Assembly (NCBI GenBank): GCA_963699215.1
Contig: OY969422.1
Span: forward strand, 1,922,001 to 1,986,000
Origin: VRUE01 sp963699215
Lineage (GTDB): Bacteria; Actinomycetota; Thermoleophilia; Solirubrobacterales; 70-9
Reading direction: 5' to 3'
Length of the DNA: 64,000 nt
Shown here one piece after another: positions 24,239 to 31,587 of this stretch. Made by a program: the position numbers and the translations under genes. Numbering within the stretch: the stretch's first letter is position 1; the number at the start of each line of letters is the position of its first letter. The notes below the pieces were generated by a model, which did no database searches, had not been told where the DNA came from, and saw nothing but the letters and a program-made list of their open reading frames with translations.

Positions 24239-26487
24239 CCAGCTCCTTCGCCGGGGCGTCCGAGCTGACTACGGGACAGCTGCTCGACGCGCCCGTCCAC
24301 TGGCCGCGCCCGAGCGCCTTGGACGTCTCTCTGGAGGTTTTCGACGGCGTCGGCCCCAAGCTCGCCGAGGCGGCGGCCGAAGCAGGCATCGGAACCGTGG
24401 GCGACCTGCTCCTGCGCTTCCCGCACAGCCACCGCGACCGGACGGTCGTCCCGGTGGGCTCGCTGGAGCCCGGAAAGCAGGCAACCGTCCGTGTCGAAGT
24501 GCTCGCCGACGCCGGGCGTCCCTTTCGCAAACGCGGCTTGAGCATCCTCACCGTCAAAGTCGGCGACGACTCAGGCTCGGTTCGGGCGACCTGGTTCAAC
24601 CAGCCGTGGCTATCCCAGAAGCTCAAGGCTGGGACCTCTCTTCTATTGACCGGCTCGCGGGACAAACGCGGCTTCCGCGTCTCGGAGTACGAGCTGCTGC
24701 CGGCTGGCGAGGGGGAGGATGGGGGTGTCGCTCCGGCGCAGCGGCGTCCTGTTTTTCGCCCCACTGGCGCTGACGGACAGTCGCACGACTCTCCAGGCGA
24801 AAAACCCAGCAAGCGGGAGGGGCGCCCCCATCCTCCCTCACAGCGGCTGAGCCCCGTTCACCCAGCTACCGAGCAGCTGAAAGCACAGCGGATCAGGCAG
24901 TGGGTGGAGCAGGCCGTGCAGTGGGCGGGGAACGTGCTCGAGCCTTTGCCGGCCGGGCTGCGGGTGCGCCGTGGGCTTGCGGGTGCTGGCGATGCGGTCA
25001 AGGCAGTTCACTTCCCGGAGACCGCGGACGACGTCGAGGAAGCACGCGAGCGGCTGGCCTTCGAAGAGCTGTTCCTCTATCAGGCATTGCTCACGACGCG
25101 GAAGCAGTCGCATCGCACGGCGCGGCCGGCGCCGAAGCTGGGGAAGCCCGGCGAGGCGGTGGGCAGATGGATCGAGTCGCTGCCGTTCGAGCCGACGCGG
25201 GATCAGCTGAGGGCGTTCGACGAGATCGACGTCGACCTGGACTCGGGGGAGCCGATGCAGCGCTTGCTGATGGGGGAGGTGGGGTCGGGCAAGACGGTCG
25301 TGGCGCTCTACTCGATGCTGCGGGCGCTGGAAGCTGGGTTCCAGGCCGTGCTGATGGCGCCGACCGAGACGCTGGCCGAGCAGCACGCGCTCACCCTGGG
25401 GAAGCTGCTGGCGGAAGAGGCGACGCCGTTCGCCCTGCTGACCGGGGCGACGCCAGCGCCGCGGCGCAGGGAGGCGCTGGAGCGGCTCGCCACGGGGGAG
25501 CTCGGGCTGGTGGTCGGAACCCACGCCCTGATCGACCCGAAAGTCCGCTTCGCCCGGCTCGGCGTCTGCGTCGTCGACGAGCAGCACCGCTTCGGGGTCG
25601 AGCAGCGGCGGGCCCTGGACGAGAAGAGGGTCGAGGGCATGGTGCCCCACGTCCTCCACATGACCGCGACGCCGATCCCGCGCACGCTCTCGCTGACCGC
25701 CTACGGCGACCTCGACACGACGGCGCTGCGGGAGCTGCCGGCGGGGCGGCAGCCGATCGAGACGCGCCTGGTCGAGGAGGACGATCGGCCCGCCGCCTAC
25801 GAGTTCCTTCGCGCCCAGCTGCGCGAGGGGCGACAGGCATACGTCGTCTGCCCGCTGGTCGAGGAGTCCGAGAAAATCCAGGGGCGCGCCGCCGAGGTCG
25901 AGGCCGAGCGGCTCGCCGCCGAGGAGCTGGGCGGCTTCTCGATCGGCGTCATCCACGGCCAGATGCCATCCGCCCGCAAGGGCGAGGCGATGGAGGCATT
26001 CGCTTCCGGGGCCACCGACGTGCTGGTGGCGACCACGGTGATCGAGGTCGGGATCGACGTGCCCAACGCGACGGTGATGGTGATCGAGGGCGCGGAGCGC
26101 TACGGCGTCTCACAGCTGCACCAGCTGCGCGGGCGGGTCGGGCGCGGCTCCCACAGCTCCCACTGCCTGCTCTTCCCCGAAGAGGCGGGGGGGATGGCGA
26201 GACGCCGGCTGAAGGCGGTGGAGCGCGAGCGCGACGGCTTCAAGCTCGCCGAGATCGACCTCACGCTGCGCGGCGAGGGCGAGGTGCTGGGCACGCGCCA
26301 GCACGGCCTGCCGCGCTTCGCGGTCGCCGAGCTGCCCGAGGAAACCGCGGTGCTGATCGCCGCCCGCGACGAGGTGCTGGCGCTGCTCCATCGCCACGGC
26401 TCGCTCGACGTGCCCGAGCTGGGTCCCCTGCTCGACGCCGCCCACCGCCGCTTCGGCGCCGGCGCCTCCGATCCGATCCCCCTTTGA
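24214..26487 (+). CDS. recG: ATP-dependent DNA helicase RecG, with a repeat-encoded insertion
   Basis: RecG remodels stalled forks and Holliday junctions. The 757-residue protein has the N-terminal wedge/OB domain (GVGPKLAEAAAEAG, LLLRFPHSHRDR), Walker A GEVGSGKT near residue 355, DEQHRFG near residue 455, MTATPIPRTL and the motif VI GRVGRG. Residues ~166-209 (24711-24839) are low-complexity and encoded by a palindromic DNA repeat, inserted in frame between the wedge domain (SEYELLPAGE) and the helicase linker (PVHPATEQLK). The frame stays open throughout, so the protein should be made. GTG start inside the end of fakA; followed by rsmD. Confidence 0.94.
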   Translation: MVAASRAVASSFAGASELTTGQLLDAPVHWPRPSALDVSLEVFDGVGPKLAEAAAEAGIGTVGDLLLRFPHSHRDRTVVPVGSLEPGKQATVRVEVLADAGRPFRKRGLSILTVKVGDDSGSVRATWFNQPWLSQKLKAGTSLLLTGSRDKRGFRVSEYELLPAGEGEDGGVAPAQRRPVFRPTGADGQSHDSPGEKPSKREGRPHPPSQRLSPVHPATEQLKAQRIRQWVEQAVQWAGNVLEPLPAGLRVRRGLAGAGDAVKAVHFPETADDVEEARERLAFEELFLYQALLTTRKQSHRTARPAPKLGKPGEAVGRWIESLPFEPTRDQLRAFDEIDVDLDSGEPMQRLLMGEVGSGKTVVALYSMLRALEAGFQAVLMAPTETLAEQHALTLGKLLAEEATPFALLTGATPAPRRREALERLATGELGLVVGTHALIDPKVRFARLGVCVVDEQHRFGVEQRRALDEKRVEGMVPHVLHMTATPIPRTLSLTAYGDLDTTALRELPAGRQPIETRLVEEDDRPAAYEFLRAQLREGRQAYVVCPLVEESEKIQGRAAEVEAERLAAEELGGFSIGVIHGQMPSARKGEAMEAFASGATDVLVATTVIEVGIDVPNATVMVIEGAERYGVSQLHQLRGRVGRGSHSSHCLLFPEEAGGMARRRLKAVERERDGFKLAEIDLTLRGEGEVLGTRQHGLPRFAVAELPEETAVLIAARDEVLALLHRHGSLDVPELGPLLDAAHRRFGAGASDPIPL
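24711..24839. repeat. palindromic interspersed repeat, copy 2, inserted in frame within recG
   Basis: Outer arms 24711-24729 and 24821-24839 pair over 19 positions, 16 Watson-Crick and the other three G-T wobbles. A perfect inner pair, GTTTTTCGCC at 24751-24760 and GGCGAAAAAC at 24796-24805, lies inside. In reverse orientation it shares exact 19- and 20-base blocks with the copy at 15365-15499. The element is 129 bases, exactly 43 codons, so it does not shift the recG frame. This resembles in principle the palindromic elements known inside Rickettsia genes; no relation to them is implied. Confidence 0.85.
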
Positions 26488-26488
26488 G

Positions 26489-27031
26489 ATGCGTGTGATC
26501 GCCGGAGAGCTGAAGGGCCAGCGCCTGGTCGCGCCGCGCGGCTGGAAGGTGCGGCCGACCTCGGACCGGGTCCGCGAGGCGGTCTTCTCGGCGCTCGGCG
26601 ACGTCTCTGGAATGCGGGTCCTCGACCTCTACTGCGGCACCGGGGCGCTCGCGATCGAGGCGCTCTCGCGCGGTGCCGCCGGGGCGGTTCTCGTCGACCG
26701 GGATACGCGCCCGGCGCTGGGCAACGTCGAGCGGCTCGGCCTCGGCGAGCGCGCCGAGCTGGTCCGCGCCGACGTCGGCCGCTGGCTGGCCGGCAACGCC
26801 CCGGGCAGCGACACGTCCCCCTTCGACCTCGTCTTCGTCGACGCCCCCTATAGACTCGCCGACCGCGTGGGGCAGGAACTGAATACACATCTTCCGCGCC
26901 TTCTCGTCGAGGGCGGGCGAGCGATAGTCGAGAGCGCCGCTCGCAGACCACTGCGGCTCGATTCCCTCGAGGCGCTGCGCCAGCGCCGCTACGGCGGCAC
27001 CGACGTCTCCTTCTACGCGAGGGAGGCGTGA
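26489..27031 (+). CDS. rsmD: 16S rRNA (guanine966-N2)-methyltransferase
   Basis: The 180-residue protein starts MRVIAGELKGQRLVAPRG and has RPTSDRVREAVFSAL, LDLYCGTGALAIEALSRGA (SAM site) and the catalytic-loop motif VFVDAPY. The last is DAPY where most family members have DPPY. It acts on 16S rRNA in the assembled small subunit. It begins one base after the recG stop, and its own stop overlaps coaD, in the recG-rsmD-coaD order common in Gram-positive bacteria. Confidence 0.94.
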   Translation: MRVIAGELKGQRLVAPRGWKVRPTSDRVREAVFSALGDVSGMRVLDLYCGTGALAIEALSRGAAGAVLVDRDTRPALGNVERLGLGERAELVRADVGRWLAGNAPGSDTSPFDLVFVDAPYRLADRVGQELNTHLPRLLVEGGRAIVESAARRPLRLDSLEALRQRRYGGTDVSFYAREA

Positions 27032-27531
27032 TGGCGGAGCGCGACGGCACCGTCGTCTGCCCGGGCAGCTACGACCCGGTCACCAACGGGCACCTGGACA
27101 TCATCAAGCGCACCTCCCAGGTCTTCGAGCGGGTGGTCGTCGGCGTCGTCAACAACCCGATCCGCAAGGAGAGGACGCTCTTCACGGCCGAGGAGCGCCA
27201 GGGCTTGATCCGCGAGGCGACCGCCGACCTCGGCAACGTCGAGGTCCAGATCTTCTCCAACCTGCTGGTCGAGTTCGCGCGCGAACTGGGGGCGAAGTCG
27301 ATCGTCAAGGGCCTGCGGGCGATCTCCGACTTCGAGTACGAGTTCGAGATGGCACAGCTCAACCGCAAGCTCGACCCCGGGATCGAGAGCATCTACATGA
27401 TCTCCTCGCCTCACTACAGTTTCCTTTCCTCGACCGGTGTGAAGGAAATGGCGACGTTCGGCGGCGACGTATCCGACCTCGTTCCGGGGCCTGTGGCCGC
27501 CGCGATGGCGGGACGCCTGGGCGAGAGGTAG
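27031..27531 (+). CDS. coaD: pantetheine-phosphate adenylyltransferase
   Basis: Transfers AMP to 4'-phosphopantetheine, the fourth step of coenzyme A synthesis. The 166-residue protein has CPGSYDPVTNGHLDII at its start (the nucleotidyltransferase TxGH-type motif), VKGLRAISDFEYEFEMAQLN in the middle, and SSPHYSFLSSTGVKE near the end. I use ATG 27031, overlapping the rsmD stop by one base; the preceding GTG at 27028 is also in frame. A hairpin-rich stretch follows the stop. Confidence 0.96.
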   Translation: MAERDGTVVCPGSYDPVTNGHLDIIKRTSQVFERVVVGVVNNPIRKERTLFTAEERQGLIREATADLGNVEVQIFSNLLVEFARELGAKSIVKGLRAISDFEYEFEMAQLNRKLDPGIESIYMISSPHYSFLSSTGVKEMATFGGDVSDLVPGPVAAAMAGRLGER

Positions 27532-27534
27532 GCT

Positions 27535-27590
27535 TCGCAAGCATCGCCCAGTGGGCGAGAGTTTGCAAAAAGCCGAGGAATTCACGGCTT
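27535..27590 (+). terminator. two successive hairpins after coaD (possible terminator)
   Basis: TCGCCC (27544-27549) and GGGCGA (27553-27558) form a perfect 6-bp stem with a 3-base loop, flanked by GCAA/TTGC that can extend it, followed by AAAAAG. A second hairpin, AAGCCG (27570-27575) with CGGCTT (27585-27590), is followed by CTT. Neither has a full T-run, so termination is plausible rather than certain. The promoter of the next gene must lie just downstream. Confidence 0.45.
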
Positions 27591-27633
27591 CTTCACCGAA
27601 AATGCCTCTGACACGTAGGCTTACGCCCTGTTA

Positions 27634-28116
27634 ATGGACGTTCTCGTTCTCATAGACAAGCTGGACGACGTCGTCCACAACGCCCGGCCCGTGCCTCTCA
27701 CGGACCAGGTCCGCGTGGACCGCGAGGAGATCTACGACCTCCTCGACCAGATGCGTGCGACGATCCCCGAGGAGATCAAGCAGGCGCGCTGGATCGTCAA
27801 GGAGCGCCAGGAGATGCTCGCCGAGGCCAAACGCGAGGCGGAGCGGATCGTGCGCGAGGCGCGCGAGCAGCAGGCCCGCCTGATCTCCGACGAGGAGGTC
27901 ACCAAGCAGGCCGAGCGCGCCGCCGACGAGATCGTCGAGGACGCTCGTACGCGCGAGCGCGAGATCCGACTCGGCGCCGAGGACTACGCCGACGAGATCC
28001 TCAACACGCTCGAGGTCAACCTGCAGAAGTTCCTCGCGGCCGTGCAGCGTGGCCGCGACCGGCTCGCCGGCCGCGACGAAGAGCAGCCGGTCGCCGAGCT
28101 GGACGAGCAGCAGTAG
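27634..28116 (+). CDS. SepIVA/DivIVA-like coiled-coil cell-envelope or division protein
   Basis: The 160-residue protein has a short N-terminal unit (LVLIDKLDDVVHNARPVPLTDQVRVD, given here in outline only) followed by long alanine/glutamate/arginine heptads (about residues 45-115) typical of coiled coils, then a C-terminal helix and acidic tail. Mycobacterial Rv2927c (SepIVA) has this same beginning and lies in the same place, upstream of the DUF177 gene, rnc, smc and ftsY, which supports the call. It probably acts at the septum or growth zone; that is inferred. No clear Shine-Dalgarno precedes the ATG, so the mRNA may be leaderless. Confidence 0.7.
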   Translation: MDVLVLIDKLDDVVHNARPVPLTDQVRVDREEIYDLLDQMRATIPEEIKQARWIVKERQEMLAEAKREAERIVREAREQQARLISDEEVTKQAERAADEIVEDARTREREIRLGAEDYADEILNTLEVNLQKFLAAVQRGRDRLAGRDEEQPVAELDEQQ

Positions 28117-28131
28117 CGCGGCCGCTTAATG

Positions 28132-28240
28132 GGGGACAGGGTCGGGAGCCCCCCGCCTGAAACCCGCTGCGGTCGTCTACTGAGGGCTCGGGTCTCGCCG
28201 GCTCACAAGTTTCCGTCGGGGGGCTCCCGACCCTGTCCCC
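28132..28240. repeat. perfect 24-bp inverted repeat with 61-base loop at convergent junction
   Basis: Arms 28132-28155 and 28217-28240 are exact reverse complements over 24 bases (GGGGACAGGGTCGGGAGCCC at the left arm start). Inside the loop GAAAC and GTTTC can pair further. The right arm ends directly against the stop codon of the minus-strand methyltransferase gene, and the left arm begins 15 bases after the SepIVA-like stop. It sits where a bidirectional terminator would, but has no T-run and an unusually long stem. Confidence 0.75.
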
Positions 28241-28735
28241 TCAATAGGTGGCGCTTACTACTGCCAGGTTGTCGGCTTGCCACGCAACTGTGCCCCCTGA
28301 CCACTTGACCAGGTTCTCCAGCTGGTTTCCCTCGAAGGCGTCGCCGATGACCAGGGAGCGTGAGTGGTCCTTTACCCGGCGAAACAGGGCCTGCTTCTGG
28401 TTGTCGCTGAGGTCGTTGACCGAGAGCACCGAGATCACCAGGTCCCAAGGTCCGTCGGGTAGCGGGTCCTCCATGCGCGCCAGCTGCACGTCGTCGTAGG
28501 TCTGCCGGGCGCGGAAGACCATGTCCGGGCTCGAGTCGAGCCCGACGACCCAGGCGTCGGGGTGGGCTTCGATCAGCCGACGCGTCGTTTCGCCGGTGCC
28601 CATCCCCAGCTCCAGGACCCGCTCGGGCGGGAACGGGATCGCGGCGACGGCCTGCGCCTGCAGCTCGTCGTAGCGGGGGATCTTGGAGCGGATCCGCTCC
28701 AGGTACTCGTCCGGCATCCAGTCGAATTGACCCAT
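28241..28735 (-). CDS. class I SAM-dependent methyltransferase, substrate unknown
   Basis: The 164-residue protein has motif I as VLELGMGTGETTRRL around residue 40, an acidic residue at the end of strand 2 (VVGLDSSPDM), and LVISVLSVNDLSD as motif IV. It resembles small methyltransferases of the trans-aconitate/cmoA type, but nothing shows the substrate. It is the only minus-strand gene in a long plus-strand conserved cluster, placed between the SepIVA-like gene and yceD, so it looks like a lineage-specific insertion. It may share a divergent promoter with yceD. Confidence 0.75.
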   Translation of the reverse strand: MGQFDWMPDEYLERIRSKIPRYDELQAQAVAAIPFPPERVLELGMGTGETTRRLIEAHPDAWVVGLDSSPDMVFRARQTYDDVQLARMEDPLPDGPWDLVISVLSVNDLSDNQKQALFRRVKDHSRSLVIGDAFEGNQLENLVKWSGGTVAWQADNLAVVSATY

Positions 28736-28791
28736 TTCGTAACCTCGTCGGGGAGGGTGCCATCGTAAGCGGCTGGGCGGAGGAGCTCGAA

Positions 28792-29313
28792 ATGGCCAAA
28801 GGGACGACCACGATCATCGACCTGGCAAGCCTCTCTCTCGCGCACGGAGAGGGCGCCCGCCTGGATCTCCCGGTTCGCCTCGAGCCGCTGGGGCTGGGCG
28901 GGCAGATCTACACCCCGCAGGGGGACGCTCAGGCGAGGCTCGACGTCTCGCGGCCCAGCAACGGCTACGCGTTCCGGCTGCGCCTCCCCCTCCGCGTCGA
29001 GGGACCGTGCATGCGCTGCCTCGCCGAGGCGGCGGTCGAGACCGAGGTCGATGCGCGCGAGGTCGACCAGGCCGACACCGAGGACGAGGAGCTGCGCAGC
29101 CCCTACGTCGACGACGACGAGCTCGACCTCGGCCGCTGGACCCACGACGCGGCGATCCTGGCGCTGGCGACGCAGATCCTCTGCCGCCCCGACTGCGCCG
29201 GCCTCTGCCCAGTCTGCGGCGAGTCTCTCAACGATGCCGACCCGGAGGACCACAAGCACGACTCCGGCGGCGACCCTAGGTGGAACAAGCTCAAGGAGCT
29301 GAAGCTGGACTAG
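28792..29313 (+). CDS. yceD: YceD-family (DUF177) protein, probable 23S rRNA accumulation factor
   Basis: A 173-residue DUF177 protein with the family's cysteine motif: CMRC near residue 75 and CRPDCAGLCPVCGESL near residue 130, likely one zinc site. The usual neighbour rpmF follows directly. The family is linked to 23S rRNA/50S assembly in bacteria and plants. An acidic stretch (ADTEDEELRSPYVDDDELD) precedes the second cysteine group, which is typical. First gene of yceD-rpmF-plsX-acpP-rnc. Confidence 0.88.
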   Translation: MAKGTTTIIDLASLSLAHGEGARLDLPVRLEPLGLGGQIYTPQGDAQARLDVSRPSNGYAFRLRLPLRVEGPCMRCLAEAAVETEVDAREVDQADTEDEELRSPYVDDDELDLGRWTHDAAILALATQILCRPDCAGLCPVCGESLNDADPEDHKHDSGGDPRWNKLKELKLD

Positions 29314-29360
29314 CGGCAGGCTCGCTCTCGAAGCGCCGCCCCGCTACCATTCCGCGACCG

Positions 29361-29573
29361 ATGGCCGTCCCTAAGAAGAGAACGTCCAGGACCCGCCGAG
29401 ATAAGCGACGGGCAACCCACAAGGCTGGCAAGGCGCGACTCAACAACTGCCCGCGCTGTCACAGCCCGCGCTTGCCGCACCGGGTCTGCCCGACCTGCGG
29501 CACCTACGCCGGGCGCGAGGTGATCGAGCACAAGATCGCCGATCCGACCGCGCCCGCTCCCGACACCGAGTAG
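29361..29573 (+). CDS. rpmF: 50S ribosomal protein L32
   Basis: The 70-residue protein begins MAVPKKRTSRTRRDKRR, the invariant L32 start, and carries two CxxC pairs (CPRC and CPTC) of the zinc-binding form, with a short acidic/proline tail. Start ATG 29361 chosen on that N-terminus. It is between yceD and plsX, the classical rpmF-plsX arrangement linking ribosome and fatty acid synthesis. Confidence 0.96.
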   Translation: MAVPKKRTSRTRRDKRRATHKAGKARLNNCPRCHSPRLPHRVCPTCGTYAGREVIEHKIADPTAPAPDTE

Positions 29574-29575
29574 CG

Positions 29576-30604
29576 ATGGCAGGGGGGCGCGGCGTCACCG
29601 TCGCCCTCGACGGCTTCGGCGCCGAGCAGGGCTTCGACGTGCTCGCCGAGGGCGCCAGGATGGCCGCCGCGGACGGCATCCGCCTGCGCGTGTTCGGCCC
29701 GGCACGGGAGTTGGGTCTGGATGGCGTCGCGGGCATCGAGGTTGTTCAAACCTCGGAGTGGATCGGCAACGACGAGGATCCGGTTCCGGCTGTGCGGGCG
29801 AAGAAAGAGGCATCGGTCGTGAGGACGGCGCGCGCGGTTGCCGAGGGCGAGGCCGATGCGATGGCGAGTTCCGGCTCGACCGGGGCGACGATGGCGGCGG
29901 CGACCTTCGGGCTGCGCCGCCTCAAGGGCGTGCAGCGCCCAGCTCTGGCGGTGCAGCTGCCCGTCCCCGGCAAGCCGGTGCTCTTCCTCGACGTCGGCGC
30001 CAACACCGAAGTGCGCGCTCAGCACCTGGTCCAGTTCGCCTACCTCGGCGCCGCCTTCAGCGAGGCCGTGCTCGCCGTCGCCCGCCCTCGCGTCGGGCTG
30101 CTCTCGGTCGGCGAGGAGGCCGGCAAGGGCAGGGAGGAGGTGGTCGCCGCTCACGCGCTGCTCGCCGGGGCCGGGGAGATCGAGTTCGCCGGCAGCGTCG
30201 AGGGCGGCGACCTGCCGGCCGGCGGGGTGGACGTCGTCGTCACCGACGGCTTCACGGGCAACGTCTCGCTGAAGCTGATGGAGGGCACGGCACGGACCGT
30301 GACCGCGGCGATTCGCGATGCCGCCCGCTCTAATCCGCTTGCGGCGCTCGGCGGCCTGCTGATGCGCCCGGCGCTCGGCGGCCTGCGCCGCGAGCTCCAC
30401 CCGGACACGACCGGGGGCGCAATCCTGCTCGGCCTGCGCGGCATCGCGATCGTCGGCCACGGCAGCGCCGGCGCCGAGGGGATCGCGAACGCGGTCCGTC
30501 TGGCAGCGCGCTGCGTCGAGGTCGACGCGGTCGGTCGCACCGCGGCCCTGCTCGAAGCGGGTGGCGCCACGAGGGGCGCGCTCGCGGCCGAGCGGGGAGC
30601 GTGA
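29576..30604 (+). CDS. plsX: phosphate acyltransferase PlsX
   Basis: Converts acyl-ACP to acyl-phosphate for phospholipid synthesis, at the membrane face. The 342-residue protein shows SGSTGATMAAATFGLRRLKG, LDVGANTEVRAQHLVQFAYLG and VTDGFTGNVSLKLMEG, all family signatures. The N-terminal motif is divergent: VALDGFGAEQGF in place of the usual DAMGGDxAP. Start ATG 29576, two bases after rpmF. It is followed by the gene for its acyl carrier partner, acpP. Confidence 0.92.
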   Translation: MAGGRGVTVALDGFGAEQGFDVLAEGARMAAADGIRLRVFGPARELGLDGVAGIEVVQTSEWIGNDEDPVPAVRAKKEASVVRTARAVAEGEADAMASSGSTGATMAAATFGLRRLKGVQRPALAVQLPVPGKPVLFLDVGANTEVRAQHLVQFAYLGAAFSEAVLAVARPRVGLLSVGEEAGKGREEVVAAHALLAGAGEIEFAGSVEGGDLPAGGVDVVVTDGFTGNVSLKLMEGTARTVTAAIRDAARSNPLAALGGLLMRPALGGLRRELHPDTTGGAILLGLRGIAIVGHGSAGAEGIANAVRLAARCVEVDAVGRTAALLEAGGATRGALAAERGA

Positions 30605-30617
30605 TAGGAAGTCCGGC

Positions 30618-30863
30618 ATGGAGCGGGACGACGTCTTCGAGCTGGTGCGCGGCCACCTCGCCGAGGAGCTCGAGATCGATCCGGCGAAGATCGGCGAAGG
30701 GACCCATTTCAAGCAGGACCTCGACGCCGACTCACTCGACCTCTACGAGCTGGTGATGGAGCTGGAGGACCAGTACGGCATCTCCGTCTCCGAGGAGCAG
30801 GCGGCGCGCATCGAGACCGTCGGCGACGCGGTCTCGTTCGTACTGGAGCACTCCCCGGCGTGA
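30618..30863 (+). CDS. acpP: acyl carrier protein
   Basis: An 81-residue acidic helical protein with the phosphopantetheine-attachment motif DADSLDLYELVM; the modified Ser is at about residue 38. It carries growing acyl chains in fatty acid synthesis. ATG 30618 gives the normal length. It follows plsX and overlaps the rnc start by four bases (GTGA). CoaD upstream in the window makes the CoA from which its prosthetic group comes. Confidence 0.95.
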   Translation: MERDDVFELVRGHLAEELEIDPAKIGEGTHFKQDLDADSLDLYELVMELEDQYGISVSEEQAARIETVGDAVSFVLEHSPA

Positions 30864-31534
30864 GCGCCGAGGCGCTGGCGGAGCTCGTCGCCGAGCTTCC
30901 CGACGACCTGCGCCGCTGCGCCCTCACCCACTCGTCCTGGACGGAGGAGCAGCCCGAGTCCTACGAGCGGCTCGCCTACCTGGGCGACAGCGTCCTCGCG
31001 CTCGCCATCGCCGCCGGGATCTACGAGCGCTTCCCGGAGGTCGACGCGGGTGGCCTGACCAAGATCCACAACCACGCGGTCAGCGGCGTCTCCTGCGCCG
31101 ACGTCGGCCGTGAGCTGGGCGTGCCGGCGATGCTGGAAGAGGCCGAGCCGGAGATCGAGGAGGCGATCCCGGCGAGGATCCTGCTCGCCGGCTCGCGGCC
31201 GCTGCCGGAGGTGACCGAGGCGCTGATCGGCGCCTGCTTCGTCGCCTTCGGCTTCGACCGGGTGGCCGCCGCCGTCAGGGCTGCCTTCGAGGGGCAGATC
31301 GAGTACGCGCTGGAAGCGCCGGTAGATGCGAAGTCGGCGCTGCAGGAGCTACTCGCACGGCGGCGGGCCCGCGTAACCTACGCCGTGATCGGCGAATCGG
31401 GCCCCGCGCATCGGCGTACCTTCGAAGTCGAGGCGACGGTCGGCGGCGAGAGGGTGGGGACCGGCGCCGGGCGAAGCAAGAAGGCGGCGGAGCAGGTGGC
31501 GGCCGAGGAGGCGCTGAAGCACCTGGGACGCTAG
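30860..31534 (+). CDS. rnc: ribonuclease III with altered active-site motif
   Basis: The 224-residue protein has the RNase III catalytic domain followed by an intact dsRNA-binding domain (DAKSALQELLARR... GAGRSKKAAEQVAAEEAL). The signature usually NERLEFLGD reads YERLAYLGD here: Ala39 replaces the metal-cluster Glu (E. coli E41), Asp43 is kept. In the second motif the usual DxxEALIGA is EVTEALIGA, so Glu117 replaces Asp (E. coli D114) and Glu120 is kept. The enzyme may be weakened or specialised. Position after acpP and before smc is the standard one; the usual fpg gene between rnc and smc is absent. Confidence 0.88.
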   Translation: MSAEALAELVAELPDDLRRCALTHSSWTEEQPESYERLAYLGDSVLALAIAAGIYERFPEVDAGGLTKIHNHAVSGVSCADVGRELGVPAMLEEAEPEIEEAIPARILLAGSRPLPEVTEALIGACFVAFGFDRVAAAVRAAFEGQIEYALEAPVDAKSALQELLARRRARVTYAVIGESGPAHRRTFEVEATVGGERVGTGAGRSKKAAEQVAAEEALKHLGR

Positions 31535-31587
31535 CCGGCAGGTCGCGTCCGACTCACACGCCAGCCTTCCGAAACCGAGGACGAGAG

